NCBI GenBank assembly: GCA_026874595.1
Contig: CM049313.1
Coordinates: 62,250,659 to 62,314,658 of the forward strand
Direction: 5' to 3'
Length of the DNA stretch: 64,000 nucleotides
Source of the DNA: Sipunculus nudus
Lineage: Eukaryota; Annelida; Sipuncula; Golfingiida; Sipunculidae
A model generated the notes under the pieces. It saw nothing but the letters and a program-made list of their open reading frames with translations. It searched no databases and had not been told where the DNA came from. The position numbers and the translations under genes were made by a program. The number at the start of each line of letters is the position of its first letter. Within the stretch, counting starts at the first letter, position 1. Below, in pieces: positions 22,377 to 34,247 of this stretch.

Positions 22377-23479
22377 TTGAATGCACCTCTAACTGCCCTC
22401 CCACTGTCAATAGAGCTGGTTGGTCAGATTTAATGTTTTAATGCTGCATTTTCCTCTATAATATATCAACAATATAGGAAATATCAGTTAACGACTATTT
22501 CACTTTTAATATTCTTGTGTTTAAGTACCTTAATTAAATCAGGTAATTATCTTATTATTTTTATGGAAAAACGTTTACATTTGCACCCTTGTTACAGTGT
22601 AGGCATTCTCTTCAACTCCCTCCAGTTCGAATTTAATTGATGCAAAAATCATTTATTTACCAAGGACCTTTATTTTGGAATTCATTATCAGAAACTTAAC
22701 ACAAAGTAGATGCCTTTACTGTAGAAAGATTTGGTGACATATAAGTTAAATCCATTTCAATTGTTTGACTTGTGTTCTGACCATCTTTTACTTTAAAGAT
22801 ACCATTAATTTAAAACACTGTTAATTTATTGATGCACTTTTATCTATTTTTCAAAGATACATTATAAATAGATTTGGGCCCCATTGTTTAAAAGATCAGC
22901 AACCTTAATGAGATAACACACAGCATTCATAATAGTAATCATAATAATATTGCACTAATTGCAATATTTTATATGTTTAGTTGGAGACGATTTAACTGCC
23001 ATGCAGTGTGGTCAAAATGTTTAAATATGTTTGCTTCCTAATGATGCCTTTTGGAAAATCAGTATAATCTGAATAACTATATACATTAAGTACACGTATT
23101 GTACATGTTGATGATCTGTTGAATATTTCATACAATAAAGAAGTTGTGTGATATTATGTGTGAGCATGCATTTTTTGTGCCATTTCCCAAATTAACCAAG
23201 ATGCATTTTCCTCTGTGGATATCCTGATTTGATTTTCGGGACACTTGACTGTCAAACAGAAAGTTACAACTCTATCATAAGGAGGTCTGACTTCGTTCGT
23301 AATAATTTTACTGGTAAAATCTAAAAAAAAAACATGTTATGAGAAACCTGAAGTACACAGATACAAATAAATATTTCGTCCGGAGTGACAAGACAGAAAC
23401 GTTTTGAGAAAGATTATGGAAACCTGTAACAGGGTATAGCTCCAAGTGCAAAGCACTGTTATTTATTATAAAGTAACAA
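22377..23479. other. Transposon interior, no coding signal
   Basis: AT-rich, with no splice-bounded frame and no repeat I recognise, up to the right subterminal zone. Confidence 0.5.
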
Positions 23480-23794
23480 TGTTTTGTTATTCTACATATC
23501 AAAGCACCGTGAAATAACGGTGCAATGCCCTGATTCCAGTTTAAATCACTGTTTATTCACGTCTCTTAGCACTGTAAAATAACGGCATATTGTCCCGTAA
23601 AATAACAGATGCCCGTTATTTCCCGTGGCTAAGCACCGTTTATTTACGTCCCAAAGCGCTGTAAAATTACGGTGCAATGCGACGTTATTTAACGCACTGC
23701 GTTATTTCTTTGCACGTAAAATAACGGTGCATTGCACTGTCAACTTTGCTGCCAGTGCAAAGCACCGTTATTTTACGTGCAACTTTTAACAGTG
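23480..23794. repeat. Right subterminal repeat zone of the EnSpm-like element
   Basis: About ten words of the type CACCGTTATTTTACG or its inverse (CGTAAAATAACGGTG) alternate in both orientations up to the terminal repeat. Clustered subterminal repeats are where CACTA transposases bind in known elements. The left end has fewer such words (14978-15060). Confidence 0.7.
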
Positions 23795-23796
23795 TA

Positions 23797-23970
23797 TACC
23801 ACAGTGAAGTCACAATGAGCTTATCAGGGGAATCACACTGTGACCTCACGCAACGTTTGTCACAGTGAAGCCGCAGTGAGCTTATCTGGAGACTCGCACT
23901 GTGACCTCACACAGCATATGTCAAAATTAAGTCACAGTGAGCCTGTCTAGAGACTCACAGATTGCTCATT
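23797..23970. repeat. ~60-bp tandem array, right part
   Basis: Roughly three units of the array seen at 14525-14960, continuing in register after the TA duplication. Confidence 0.85.
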
Positions 23971-24356
23971 CTGAGCTGTTTGTTGAGAGTAGGATCAATG
24001 TGCATGAACCTAGTCTCAAACTGTTGTCCTTTTGAATATTTTAAACATTTTGGAAATAAACAGTATTTTTAACAGAAGTGTATATTAAATATATATTTGA
24101 GGAATTGCTGTGTCAATCGTTGCTAATCATGGTATGTAAAATACATCCTTGCAAGATTGCTGATTGCTTTTTCCCTTGTCCTGGCAAATCGTCATCTGAA
24201 AACAACAGTCAGTCAAGATCGGAGATATGGTGCGGTTCTTACTCAAGTAATGAGTGGCAGACAACCTAAGAACGCGTGTATAACCCTAAACTGGAATGGA
24301 CAAGAAGAGGCAGCTGTCTCCATTGTTTCAGTGATGTATTCTGAATATGTAATCAG

Positions 24357-24419
<63 letters not shown>

Positions 24420-25599
24420 TATAAGCAGATCATATTTACAGAGTGTTAAACAAGTCAAAGCATTTTGTTACAAAAACTCCAGGATTGAAGAGAATCACAG
24501 TGCATATAACCCTTTTACTGTTGACAGGGACTGTGAAAACGTCATTACATCATGTTAGCCATATTATATTATAGTAAGTACCCAAGTTACTGACAATTTA
24601 AATTCATTGCAAAGCATATCAGCAGTAAAGGTAAACGTATTTAGACAATAACTTAAAAAATACCGACAACAGTAACAAAGAAAAATCAATAATTTTATTG
24701 AAGCGACAAATCTTAATCTTAAGTGACAAAGTATGACCAATATCATAGGACACATCCAGCATGTAAAATCGTCAGCACGCTGTAGCACGAGGTTTGCATG
24801 ATGAGTTGTTGTCATTTTATACCATGAAATTAAAACACTTATGCAGTAATTGTTAAATCGAACTGTTTCGAACTATACCAAAATGGTGGACTTCTGGGTA
24901 GACTAGTAGCCTTCGCATAATTGCGCGGGGTACCAGTCTAACTTTTGGGACGTTGTGTTGTAGTTTCCCGGAAGAATCACGAGTGCTGAGGCGTTATTTT
25001 GCAGCTTGAGCTTACTTTCAATGTATGACGGTATTCCTTATAAAGTTTATACTAATCTTTAAGAGATATCATGTAATTAACGGTTCTGTTCTTTTGTGCG
25101 GAAACAAGAATAAACATTATAAGTACCTGTGTATTGCAACATGCTGGACAGTGTTTTTCTTACCTTCATATATCTTTCTTTGTCTCGGTAGCAACTGTAC
25201 AAAGTTCAGTTGAATGAACCTGCTTTGGTATGAGCTGATAACACTGACACAGTGTGCAATACCAGTTCACTCTCAACCAAACCGTTCACTGTAACCTTCA
25301 GGGTAGGAGGCCGAAATTCGGTAAGGGACACATTTTAGCGCTTTCCTTGAGATTTACTCTATGATTTTTTATCAGCAAAAAACCCCAAATAATTGTTCTT
25401 GTTATAAAACATTGAACATGATTATCTTGTGGTTATTAATGCCTGCTCATACTGTGCATACAATGGCAACCTTGGAAACAGCCAATCAGTGTTCGCCATG
25501 ATTACTTTGCGTCTGCTTTAACTATGAAAACCTTAATTCAGAGACGCCAGTAATGAACCAAGGTCCGGGACAGTGGCGTAGCGCGGTCTTGTGTAGCGT
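23971..25599. other. No supported gene; (AT)n at 24358-24420
   Basis: An open frame at 24157-24558 runs through the (AT)n microsatellite as (Tyr-Ile)n, which argues that it is not translated. A GC-richer patch around 24890-25020 precedes the PLAC8-type exons and could hold their promoter or first exon, but no donor-bounded frame was identified. Confidence 0.35.
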
Positions 25600-25795
25600 C
25601 CTGGGTCCTACCCAGGAGGAATAATGAAAACCCTAAAAAAAGGTCCCCAGGTTAGGAAAAGAAGGGGGGGGGGGGGGTCCAGGCCGCAAAATTTTGTCTG
25701 AAGCCCTTAAAAAAACGTTGTTTCTGATGAAAAAGAGGGGGGGGGGGGGTCCGGACCCCCTGCCCCCCCCCCCCCGGATCCGCTTCTGGGTGCGT
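25600..25795. mobile_element. MITE-like repeat with GGATCCGC ends, copy 1
   Basis: Shares CCCAGGAGGAATAATGAAAA, AAATTTTGTCTGAA-type text, long G and C runs and the end CCGGATCCGCTTCTG with the copy at 33845-34025. In that copy the start GGGCGGATCCAGG is roughly the inverse of the end, giving short terminal inverted repeats. The left edge here is unclear. Confidence 0.45.
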
Positions 25796-25828
25796 TTGTG
25801 TAGATTTCGGACTGATAACCTAAACCGT

Positions 25829-25830
<2 letters not shown>

Positions 25831-25908
<78 letters not shown>
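25831..25908. repeat. (TC)n-(TA)n compound microsatellite
   Basis: About 46 bp of TC repeats followed directly by about 32 bp of TA repeats. Confidence 0.9.
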
Positions 25909-25910
<2 letters not shown>

Positions 25911-25944
25911 TTTTGCTCTAACTTCGCATTCAAATCTACAATAA

Positions 25945-26262
25945 TTTGACAATTATAACTACAGCATGTATTTTATTGAAATTTTCACAGTACACCTTTT
26001 ATTTAGACAATAACAACTACAGTTTAATTTATTGTGAGTTTAATAACTACAGCTTTATTGTGAAAATTACCACTACAGTTTGTATTGTGACAAAAACAAG
26101 TACCGGTTCCATTTTCACAATTATAACTACATCTTGTATTGTCACAATTATAACTTCATCTTGTTTTGTCACAATAATAACTGCATCTTGCATTGTCACA
26201 ATTATTACTAAATCTTGTGTTGTCACAATTATAACTACAACAGTTATAACTACAGCTTCATT
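25945..26262 (+). repeat. 27-bp minisatellite
   Basis: Degenerate then regular units of about 27 bp containing TGTCACAATTATAACTACAT. The unit length is a multiple of three, so one frame stays open as a 9-residue repeat (TIITTSCIV). It ends only ~20 bp before the acceptor of the PLAC8-type exon at 26284, so it occupies the end of an intron rather than coding sequence. Confidence 0.8.
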
Positions 26263-26283
26263 AACATTTTTTTTTCATTTCAG

Positions 26284-26320
26284 ACCCGAAACTCAAACGA
26301 TATACGGTCCACCAATGGAG
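26284..26320 (+). CDS. PLAC8-family gene, small exon
   Basis: A 37-nt exon between a strong acceptor (eight Ts then CATTTCAG) and donor GAG|GTATAC. It enters with one nucleotide of a split codon and then reads PETQTIYGPPME, leaving in phase 0. The next exon begins in phase 0 with PPADPDK, giving a proline-rich N-terminal region of the type that precedes the Cys-rich domain in PLAC8 proteins. The upstream exon with the start codon was not found. Confidence 0.6.
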
Positions 26321-27227
26321 GTATACTTTCCTTCTTCTTCATAAAAAAAGTATTAATGTCCCCATATTACTCTATTGTGTGTGTGTGTGTGGGGGGGGGG
26401 GGGGGAGGTAAACAGGTAAACATATGTAATTTTATTTTTTTTTCAAATGTTTGTATTTAAATGATCCCGACACAAAATAAAGCTAGCTTTAGCAATATAA
26501 TATAACTATGGTTTGCGTCATATTCGCGAGGGAAATTTTTTTGGGTTATTTCTTTTTTCATTGATTCGCGAGGGTTCCATTTTCGCAATCTTACTTTGCA
26601 AGAGCCTATACAAATCATTTCCATTATCATATTATTTAACATCGTAATATATTTATTTAATTCAACGGGAACGAGGAGAAACTGATGTCCGCTATAGGCA
26701 GATAATATGAAAGATTTGATATATATTATTTATAATGTCAATATTTTAATATAAACGTAATATAACATATATGTGATTATTTATAATATCAATGTTTGAT
26801 TTTACGGGTAACATAACTTATATGTTATTATTTATAATATCAATGTTTGATTTACAGGTATCATAACATATATGTTATTATTTATAATATCAATCGCTTG
26901 CCATTCGTCTTTTAAACGACTTGGATGGTTGGCTGGATACTATACATAAAATGCCAGTGAGGCTAGATTATAAATAACCGTTCATCTTTGTAGATAAGGC
27001 GTCTTATCCACGAAGTATTCATTTTCGCGTTAATACCCTTTCGCATATATCGCAAATTTGAAGCCATCTCGAACATGAAGCAAACAAAAGGCACTATTTC
27101 ATATTTATTGGCGCAAAATTATATAACGCATGGAAAATGTCAAGCCCATGATGGACATTCTACATTATGACCATGCTATAAGCGTATATCATAAGTTAAA
27201 ATTAAAAGTCACATTTACAATCCACAG
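26321..27227. other. Intron of the PLAC8-family gene
   Basis: Contains a (GT)n-G tract (26378-26406), a TTCGCGA module (26508-26600) and three partial repeats of TATTTATAATATCAATG (26730-26890). Confidence 0.6.
26508..26600. repeat. TTCGCGA dispersed repeat module
   Basis: ATTCGCGAGGG, GATTCGCGAGGGTTCC and TTTTCGCAATCTTAC are spaced as in the 6557-6645 copy, and the middle block is nearly identical to it. Confidence 0.5.
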
Positions 27228-27384
27228 CCACCAGCTGACCCTGATAAGATCCACCCAAGCAATGTGATCACAACCGTTGTCCATACCAGCCAACCGACCC
27301 CACAGATGTTGTCAACCCCCTACCCCCAAAACATCGACTCCTGGAATACCGACCTGTATGGATGTTTCGACAACTGCGGGCTTT
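27228..27384 (+). CDS. PLAC8-family gene, exon opening the Cys-rich domain
   Basis: Acceptor TTACAATCCACAG, 52 codons, then one nucleotide of a split Cys codon at donor T|GTGAGT. The first ~36 residues are Pro/Thr-rich (PPADPDKIHPSNV... TPYPQN). The last part, WNTDLYGCFDNCGL, matches the W-x2-xLxxCFxDC start of the PLAC8 domain (PF04749). The split codon joins exactly to the exon at 34248 (T + GC = Cys), 6.9 kb away. PLAC8-family proteins are small Cys-rich, membrane-associated or secreted proteins (mammalian PLAC8/onzin, cornifelin; plant PCR and FW2.2). Their biochemical role is not settled, so none is assigned here. Confidence 0.8.
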
Positions 27385-29246
27385 GTGAGTATACAAACAG
27401 CCAAAACACATACTCGATAAACACTAGATAAATACATAGGTATGCGCAATTCCATTACATGGTATATTAAATATAGGTGAAATATAATGTTTTTCCCCTT
27501 TAATCATTGTGGCATCAACCGTTTATTTACAACCTGTGCAGAAGCGGAAATAAACGTGCACCGGACGCGATCACTGCCACGAACCACCTACTTGCCGTGT
27601 CGTGTACCTTCGCTACCAGGATTTTTAAAGTTTTCTGCAACCTTGTACGTCCATATATTTCTTCTCCTTGTCACACATGCGCAAGATCGGACCTGTAGTC
27701 ACATGGTTTTGTTTTTGTACCGAGACACATGTTGAATAAGATTATTCACACGCCAAACCATAACAACGTGTAAAACAGCTGGGTGAGCTGCATGTATATA
27801 TAGTAATATCGTTTGCCGGGGTGTTGCTGTAAACTTTTGTATTATGATAAAGAAGAAGAAGAAAGGTTATTCAGGTAAAAAGGCCTTAGGCCAATAGTTC
27901 CTACTATACAATCAACATTTACCAGTCTTATTACACAAACAGATATGGACAGATCACAATTATCATCAATTTAAATTTAAACAAACAATAAAAAACAACA
28001 ACAAACAAACAAAGAATAATATTAATGAATAAATAAACTTAAAACCAAGAACATTGTATTTGAAAACTAGGTATGGAACAAGAAATAACCGATTTGCAAA
28101 TATATAATAATAATAGTGATAGTAATAATAGTAATAATAGTTATAAAAATACAATCATCTATAATCAATAGACATCCTTAACTTAATTTTTTTCATGCTG
28201 TTATAATATAATTTCTAATACTAAATCAAGCACTTGCACATCTAAATATACATACAAGTCATTATATTTGTAATATGTCTTTTTTTAAATATAATCATAC
28301 CTTCCTATAACCTTCATATATTAACATATAATCAATCGATGTACATATACAAACCAAATATATATTTATATATGCTTTCTGTGTATGGATACTGAATGGA
28401 TTGAATCAGGGTAATGTGATTATTTTTTTAATTTGAAAAATATTAAATAAATATAACAGATTTAATATTTCTAGAATAATAAAAGTGTCATTTTTGTAAA
28501 TTGAAAATATTTCATATATTAAACAGTTTTTAATATTTCTAGAATAATGAAAGTGTTTAGTTTTCAAGTTCTGTACGCTCTTTACACAGCGCTTTAACTA
28601 TAGGCCTACTGCCTATATGGTAAGCGCTGTTTGTTATGACCTCGTATCCTGAATTGCCACACCAGAGGGGAGCACTGTATTTTTGTCCAATCAGATGAGA
28701 CCTTGTGCTGGAAGACACGGCCAAGCGAGGAATACACGGAGCCAATCACTTTTGCTGTGCCATATCTATAATTCTCTGTGTAAAACTAATGATGAAGTGG
28801 TCAATATTACCAACATCTTGAGCCATCTAAATATAACCAAATCCAGCTTGAAATTACAATGATCTTACATGTGTAACCCAAGTTGTTTTCCGCCTGTCAT
28901 GTAACTTGTATAAAATATTATCCTTGTGTTTTGGACACCGCTTATAAGCAGAAATATAAAGAGAGAACAAAATGATGGCACGTGGGTAGCCGTGAACCAT
29001 AACTTAGAGTGGTAAACTACTTGCCAGAGAAAATGCTTAGGTGGATGCCGATACAATAAAGCAACACATTTACTCTTTATGTGAACACTGAAACACACTT
29101 GGACAGAACCCTGTAAATATTGTATGGAGTATTTTATAACTAAAGTAAATTGAACACATTTCCCTAAAACTATTACATTTGGAGTATTTGATCCAACATT
29201 TAAAACTAATTTACATTAAGGTAAAATTTGTATTAAGATAAAATTA
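27385..29246. other. Intron of the PLAC8-family gene, first part
   Basis: AT-rich, with a TAATAATAG-rich tract near 28105-28145. The stretch 28560-28760 is GC-richer and looks unlike its surroundings, but shows no domain on either strand. Confidence 0.5.
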
Positions 29247-32200
29247 ACAAGTGACCCAGGGGTCATGACGCTCAGCTGACCAGGAAGACATTGACAAATG
29301 TAATTTTATCATCTGAATGTCAAATTTGAATGAAATACTTTTTCCAAACTTGACCTTTTGTATAAAATCATCCAATATTCATTGGGGTACTATGGAGCTC
29401 TGTAACATGAAGGATATGGGTAACAGACACCTATTTTAAAGGTTTACAAGATGACTTTTCAGGGGTCTCCCAGCATGTCAAAAAATAAAATTCTAGGTCC
29501 AGTTATTATGATTTGTGCCCTGTTAACAAATCCAAATGTTTATTCTGGGGGGTATTTCAAAGCCGCATAGGATGAAGGATATGGGTAACAGAGATGTAAT
29601 TTCAGGTGCACAAGGAGACTTTTCAGGGGCCTCCCAGCATATCAAGAAAGGAGATTCTAGGTCAAGTCATTATAATTTGTGCTCTGTTAACAGATGACCA
29701 AATCTTTATTCTGGGGAGTATTTCGGAGCCCCAGAGCATGAAGGATATGGGTAACAGGGACCTTATTTCGGGTTTCCATGTAGACCTTTTATGGGCTTCC
29801 CTGGAGGTGAGGACAGAAGATTCTAGGTCCAGTCATTATGATTTGTGCCCTGTTATTATATGACCAAATCTTTATTCTGGGGGGGGGGGGGGGTACTTCA
29901 GAGCCCCATGGCTCACAGAATATGGGTAACAGGGACCTTATTTCGGGTTTCCATGTAGACCTTTTATGGGCTTCCCTGGAGGTGAGGACAGAATATTCTA
30001 GGTCCAGTCATTATGATTTGTGCCCTGTTTACAGATGACCAAATGTTTAAAGATCACAAAAGTAGAGAAAAAAAATCGTAAAAAATAAAAAAATATAGGT
30101 AGCGCCACCAATCTCCAGAAATTGATGAAACACTCCATGATCAATATCCATGCAAAGAATCATGGTGATTAATGCATTAGTTGTTCAGATACTTGAGCTT
30201 TTGTATTAAATTTTGCATTATTCTAGGGGGTACTTCAAAACCCCATAGCTCAAAGAATATAGGTCACAGTGACCTAATTTCAGGTTTAAAAGGAGAATTT
30301 CCATAGACCTCCCAGGATTTCAAGTAAGAAGATTCCCGGTCTAGCATTTACGATTTGTGCCCTGTTAACAGACAGACGCCTGGATGGCCGGACGGACGAC
30401 GGACAAAAGGTGATTCCTACAGCTCAGATGACTTTCAGTCAGCTGAGCTAAAAATTGAAAAAATACAGGTGGCGCCACCAGAATGCAGAAACTGATGAAA
30501 CATTTCATGATTAATATCCATGCAAAGAATCATGGTGATCAATATAATAATTGTTCAGATACTTGAGCTTTTGTATCAAATTTTCCATTATTCTGGGGGG
30601 TACTTCGGAGCCCCATAGCTCAGAGGTTATGGGTAACAGAGACCTAATTTCAAGTTTTTAAGGAAACTTTTCATGGGCCTCTCAGCATGTCAAGAGAGAA
30701 GATTCTAGGTCCAGTTGTTACGATTTGTGCCATGTTAACAGATGACCGCATCTTATGAGGTCTCAAAAATAGAGAAAAAAATTCGTAAAAATAAAAAAAA
30801 TGCAGGTGGCGCCACCATACTGCAGAAACTGATGACACATTCCATGATCAATATCCATGCAAAGAATCATGGTGATCACTGCAATAGTTGTTTAGATACT
30901 TGAGCTTTTGTATCAAATTGTCCATTATTCTGAGGGATACTTCAGATGACTTACAGTCAGCTGAGCTAAAAACACTTAATGGTCAATATCCATGCAAAGA
31001 ATCATGATGATTTTCGTATTAGTTGTTCAGATACTTCAGCTTTTGTATCAAATTGTCCATTATTCTGAGGGATACTTCAGAGACCTATAGCTTGAAGGAT
31101 ATGGGTAACAGAGACCTAATTTCAAGTTTCCACAGGCACTTCATGGGCCTCCTTGCATGACAAGAATGAAGTTTCTGGGTCCAGTTGTTGCAATTTGTAC
31201 CCTCTTGATAGATAACATAGGTGGCGCCACCAGTCTGCAGGAACTGATGGAACATCTCATAATCAATATGTATGCCAAAAATCATGACCATCAGTGATGT
31301 AGTTATTGAGATATTGAAGTTTTTGTATGAAATTTTTGACTACTCTGGGGGGGGGGGGTACTTTGGGGCCCCATAGCTCGAAGGATATGGGTAACAGAGA
31401 CCTAATTTCTGGTTTCCATGGAGACTTTTCATAGGTCTTCTAGTGTGTTGAGAATGAAGATTCTAGGTCCAGTCTTTACTATTTGTGCCATGCTAACAGA
31501 TGACAGCATCCTTAAAGGTCTCAAAAATAGAGGAAAAAATCGTAAAAAATCGAACGATACAGGTGGCGCCACCAGTCTGCAGGAACAGATGACACATCTC
31601 ATGATCAATAGTTATGCCACAAATCATGACCATCATTCAAGTAGTTAATGAGATATTGAAGTTTTTGTATGAAATTTTTTACTTTTCTTGGGGGTACTTT
31701 AGGGCTCCATAGCTCGAAGAATATGGGTAACAGAGACCTAATTTTGGTTTCCATGGAGACTTTTCATAGGTCTCTCAGTGTGTCGAGAATGAAGATTCTA
31801 GGTCCAGTCGTTATGATTTGTGCCACGTTAACAGATGACAGCATCCTTAAAGGTCTCAAAAATAGAGGAAAAAATCGTAAAAAATCAAACAATACAGAAG
31901 GCGCCACAAGTCTGCAGAAACTGATGGAACATTTCATAATCAATATGTATGCCAAAAATCATGACAATCAGTGATGTAGTTATTGAGATATTGAAGTTTT
32001 TGTATGAAATTTTTGACTACTCGGGGGGGGGGGGGAACTTTGGGGCCCCATAGCTCGAAGGATATGGTTAACAGAGACCTAATTTCTGGTTTCCAAGGAT
32101 ATTTTTCATGGACCTCTCAGTGTTTCAAGAATGAAGATTCTAGGTCCAGTCGTTACGATTTGTGCCATGCTAACAGATGACAGCATCCTTAAAGGTCTCA

Positions 32201-33300
32201 AAAATAGAGGAAAAAATCGTAAAAAATCGAACAATAAAGGTGGCACCACCAGTCTGCAGGAAGTGATGACAAATCTCATGATCAATATTTATGCCACAAA
32301 TCATGACCATCAGTCAAGTAGTTAATGAGATATTGAAGTTTTTGTATGAAATTTTATACTTTTCTTGGGGGTACTTTGGGGCTCCATAGCTCAAAGAATA
32401 TGGGTAACAGAGACCTAATTTCTGGTTTCCATGGAGACTTTTCATAGGTCTCTCAGTGTGTCAAGAATGAAGATTCTAGGTCCAGTCTTTACGATTTGTG
32501 CCTTGTTAACAGATGTTTACATTTTGAAAGGTCTCAAAAATAGAGAAAAAAATTCGTAAAAAATTGAACGATACAGGTGGCGCCACCAGTCTGCAGGAAG
32601 TGATGGAACATCTCATGATCAATATGTATGACAAAAATCATGACCATCAGTCAAGTATTTAATGAGATATTGAAGTTTTTGTTTGAATTTTTTTACTTTT
32701 CTTGGGGGTAGTTTGGGGCCCCATAGCTGGAAGGATATGGGTAACAGAGACCTAATTTCTGGTTTCCATGGAGACTTTTCATAGGTCTCTCAGTGTGTCG
32801 AGAATGAAGATTTTAAGTCCAGTCATTACGATTTGTGCCTTGTTAACAAATGTTCACATTTTTAAAGGTCTCAAAAATAAAAAAAAAATTCGTAAAAAAT
32901 CGAAAAATACAGGTGGCGCCACCAGTCTTCAGGAACTGATGGAACCTCTCATGATCAATATGTATGCCAAAAATCATGACCATCAGTCAAGTAGTTTATG
33001 AGATATTGAAGTTTTTGTATGAAATTTTGGACTTTTCTGGGGGGTACTTTGGGGCCCCATAGCTCGAAGGATATGGGTAACAGAGACCTAATTTCTGGTT
33101 TCCAAGGAGATTTTTCATGGACCTCCCAGGATGTCAAGTAGGAAGATTCCAGTTCTAGCGGTTACGATTTGTGCCTGGTTAACGGACAGACAGACGGACA
33201 GACGGACAGACAGACAGACGGACAGACAGACAGACAGACGGACGACGGACAAAGAGTGATCGCTATAGCTCAGATGACTTTCAGTCAGCTGAGCTAAAAA
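29247..33300 (+). mobile_element. Family-A element with ~338-bp tandem array
   Basis: Starts ACAAGTGACCC with GGTCATGACGCTCAG and ends with a (GACA/GACGGACA)n tract (33181-33250), the terminal hairpin (33266-33296) and AAAAA. Between are about 11 units recognisable by GGTGGCGCCACCAG, CCCCATAGCTCGAAGG and ATGGGTAACAGAGACC. In the right half the palindromes fall near 31205, 31563, 31899, 32238, 32577 and 32914, a spacing of about 337-343 bp. Extra 3' hairpins at 30421-30449 and about 30955-30982 show that element ends are embedded in the array. Units before ~31.2 kb differ in sequence type from those after. It lies in the PLAC8 intron in the same orientation as the gene. Confidence 0.8.
33266..33296 (+). 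other. Family-A terminal hairpin
   Basis: 31 nt: outer arms TAGCTCAG/CTGAGCTA (8 bp), an A/G mismatch, inner arms TGACT/AGTCA (5 bp), loop TTC, followed by AAAA. Full copies also lie at 62701-62731 and on the minus strand at 17748-17718. Confidence 0.85.
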
Positions 33301-33844
33301 TCATCATGAGTCAATACACATATTAATGGGAGTTTTTATGTAGCTGAAGAGGTTCTTGTTCTCGCAACGGTGGTAATAAATTATACAACTCTGACCTATG
33401 TATAATATATACATATATTATATATATAAATATGTGTGTGTGTGTGTGTTTATCTATAACGTCAGCCTTCATGTGTCAAGACCCCTCTATCAGGTTACAC
33501 ACCCGGTCATTTGAAATCGAGTTCAAATTATCTCTAGGTGTACGTAGCCTGAACTTTATTTTCTCCACCAATGGTAGATACATGTTCAAATGACCTAATC
33601 GTTAATGTAGCTGTATGATAAACTTTTATGATTTTAACTCTTGACATGTTAATTGCATCTAATTAATTAAACACGTGAAAGGGACATGATTTAAAGCTGG
33701 TCTCAATACCAGAGGAAAAAGACACAACAAATAACAACGTATTTATGGGGTAACCTGAATGAAATTACTTAGGGCTAAAATATGAAATGTTATACCCGGT
33801 AATCTGAAGGGTACGGTGGCTGATTTAAGACAATCAAAATTCAA

Positions 33845-34025
33845 GGGCGGATCCAGGATTTATGAAAAGGGCGGGGGGGGGGGGGGTTCCAACCCAGGAA
33901 GACAATGAAAAACTAAAAAAATAGTCCCCTTATCCGGGAAAAAAATTTTTGTCTGAAACCATTGAAAAAGGTTACTGCCCGGAATCTCCCGCCCTCCCCC
34001 CCCGCCGGATCTGCTTCTGAAATGT
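33845..34025. mobile_element. MITE-like repeat with GGATCCGC ends, copy 2
   Basis: Begins GGGCGGATCCAGGATTT and ends CCGGATCTGCTTCTG, short imperfect inverted ends. Inside is a long G run and a matching C run that can pair. It shares the AAAATTTTTGTCTGAA block with the copy at 25600-25795. It lies 220 bp before the last recognised PLAC8 exon. Confidence 0.5.
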
Positions 34026-34247
34026 ATTACCGCATTAGGTTTCAAGATAATATCTCGATCACGACATGATAACTGGAGCTTCGAAATAAAGTTTCACACA
34101 AAAACAAAAAATATCTCGAGTTATCTTGCTGTGTAGTTAATCAGCCACCGTAGAAAGTGTTTAATCTGAAACATATACACCAGGAAACATCCAGCTTCCC
34201 GTTGCCCCAGTCCTGTCCTGCAAGAACTAACTCACTGTCTGTTTCAG

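Larger units (their letters stand above)
14963..23794. mobile_element. EnSpm/CACTA-like DNA transposon, 8.8 kb
   Basis: The left end CACTGTTAAAAATTACCGTA and the inverse of the right end (CACTGTTAAAAGTTGCACGTA) are terminal inverted repeats. They are flanked by TA on both sides (14961-14962 and 23795-23796). The flanking ~60-bp array gives an internal empty-site reference: other units read CAGCGTATATCACAG, and joining the two flanks gives CAGCGTATACCACAG. CACTG ends, a 2-bp duplication and dense subterminal CCGTTATTTTACG words fit animal EnSpm/CACTA elements. Inside are candidate exons on the + strand (16397, 17457, 21649, 22176) and a nested family-A' repeat element. No transposase catalytic motif was recognised, so the superfamily rests on the ends. 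Confidence 0.7.

Noticed and set aside
24157-24558. 133-codon open frame on the + strand
   Set aside because: About a third of it is (Tyr-Ile)n from an (AT)n microsatellite and the ends show no domain; treated as chance.
32955-33137. 60-codon - strand frame identical to one at 62410-62592
   Set aside because: The identity reflects near-identical DNA between two array copies, not protein conservation.
33181-33250. Regular short repeats as a possible CRISPR
   Set aside because: This is a GACA/GACGGACA microsatellite with no spacers, in eukaryotic DNA.
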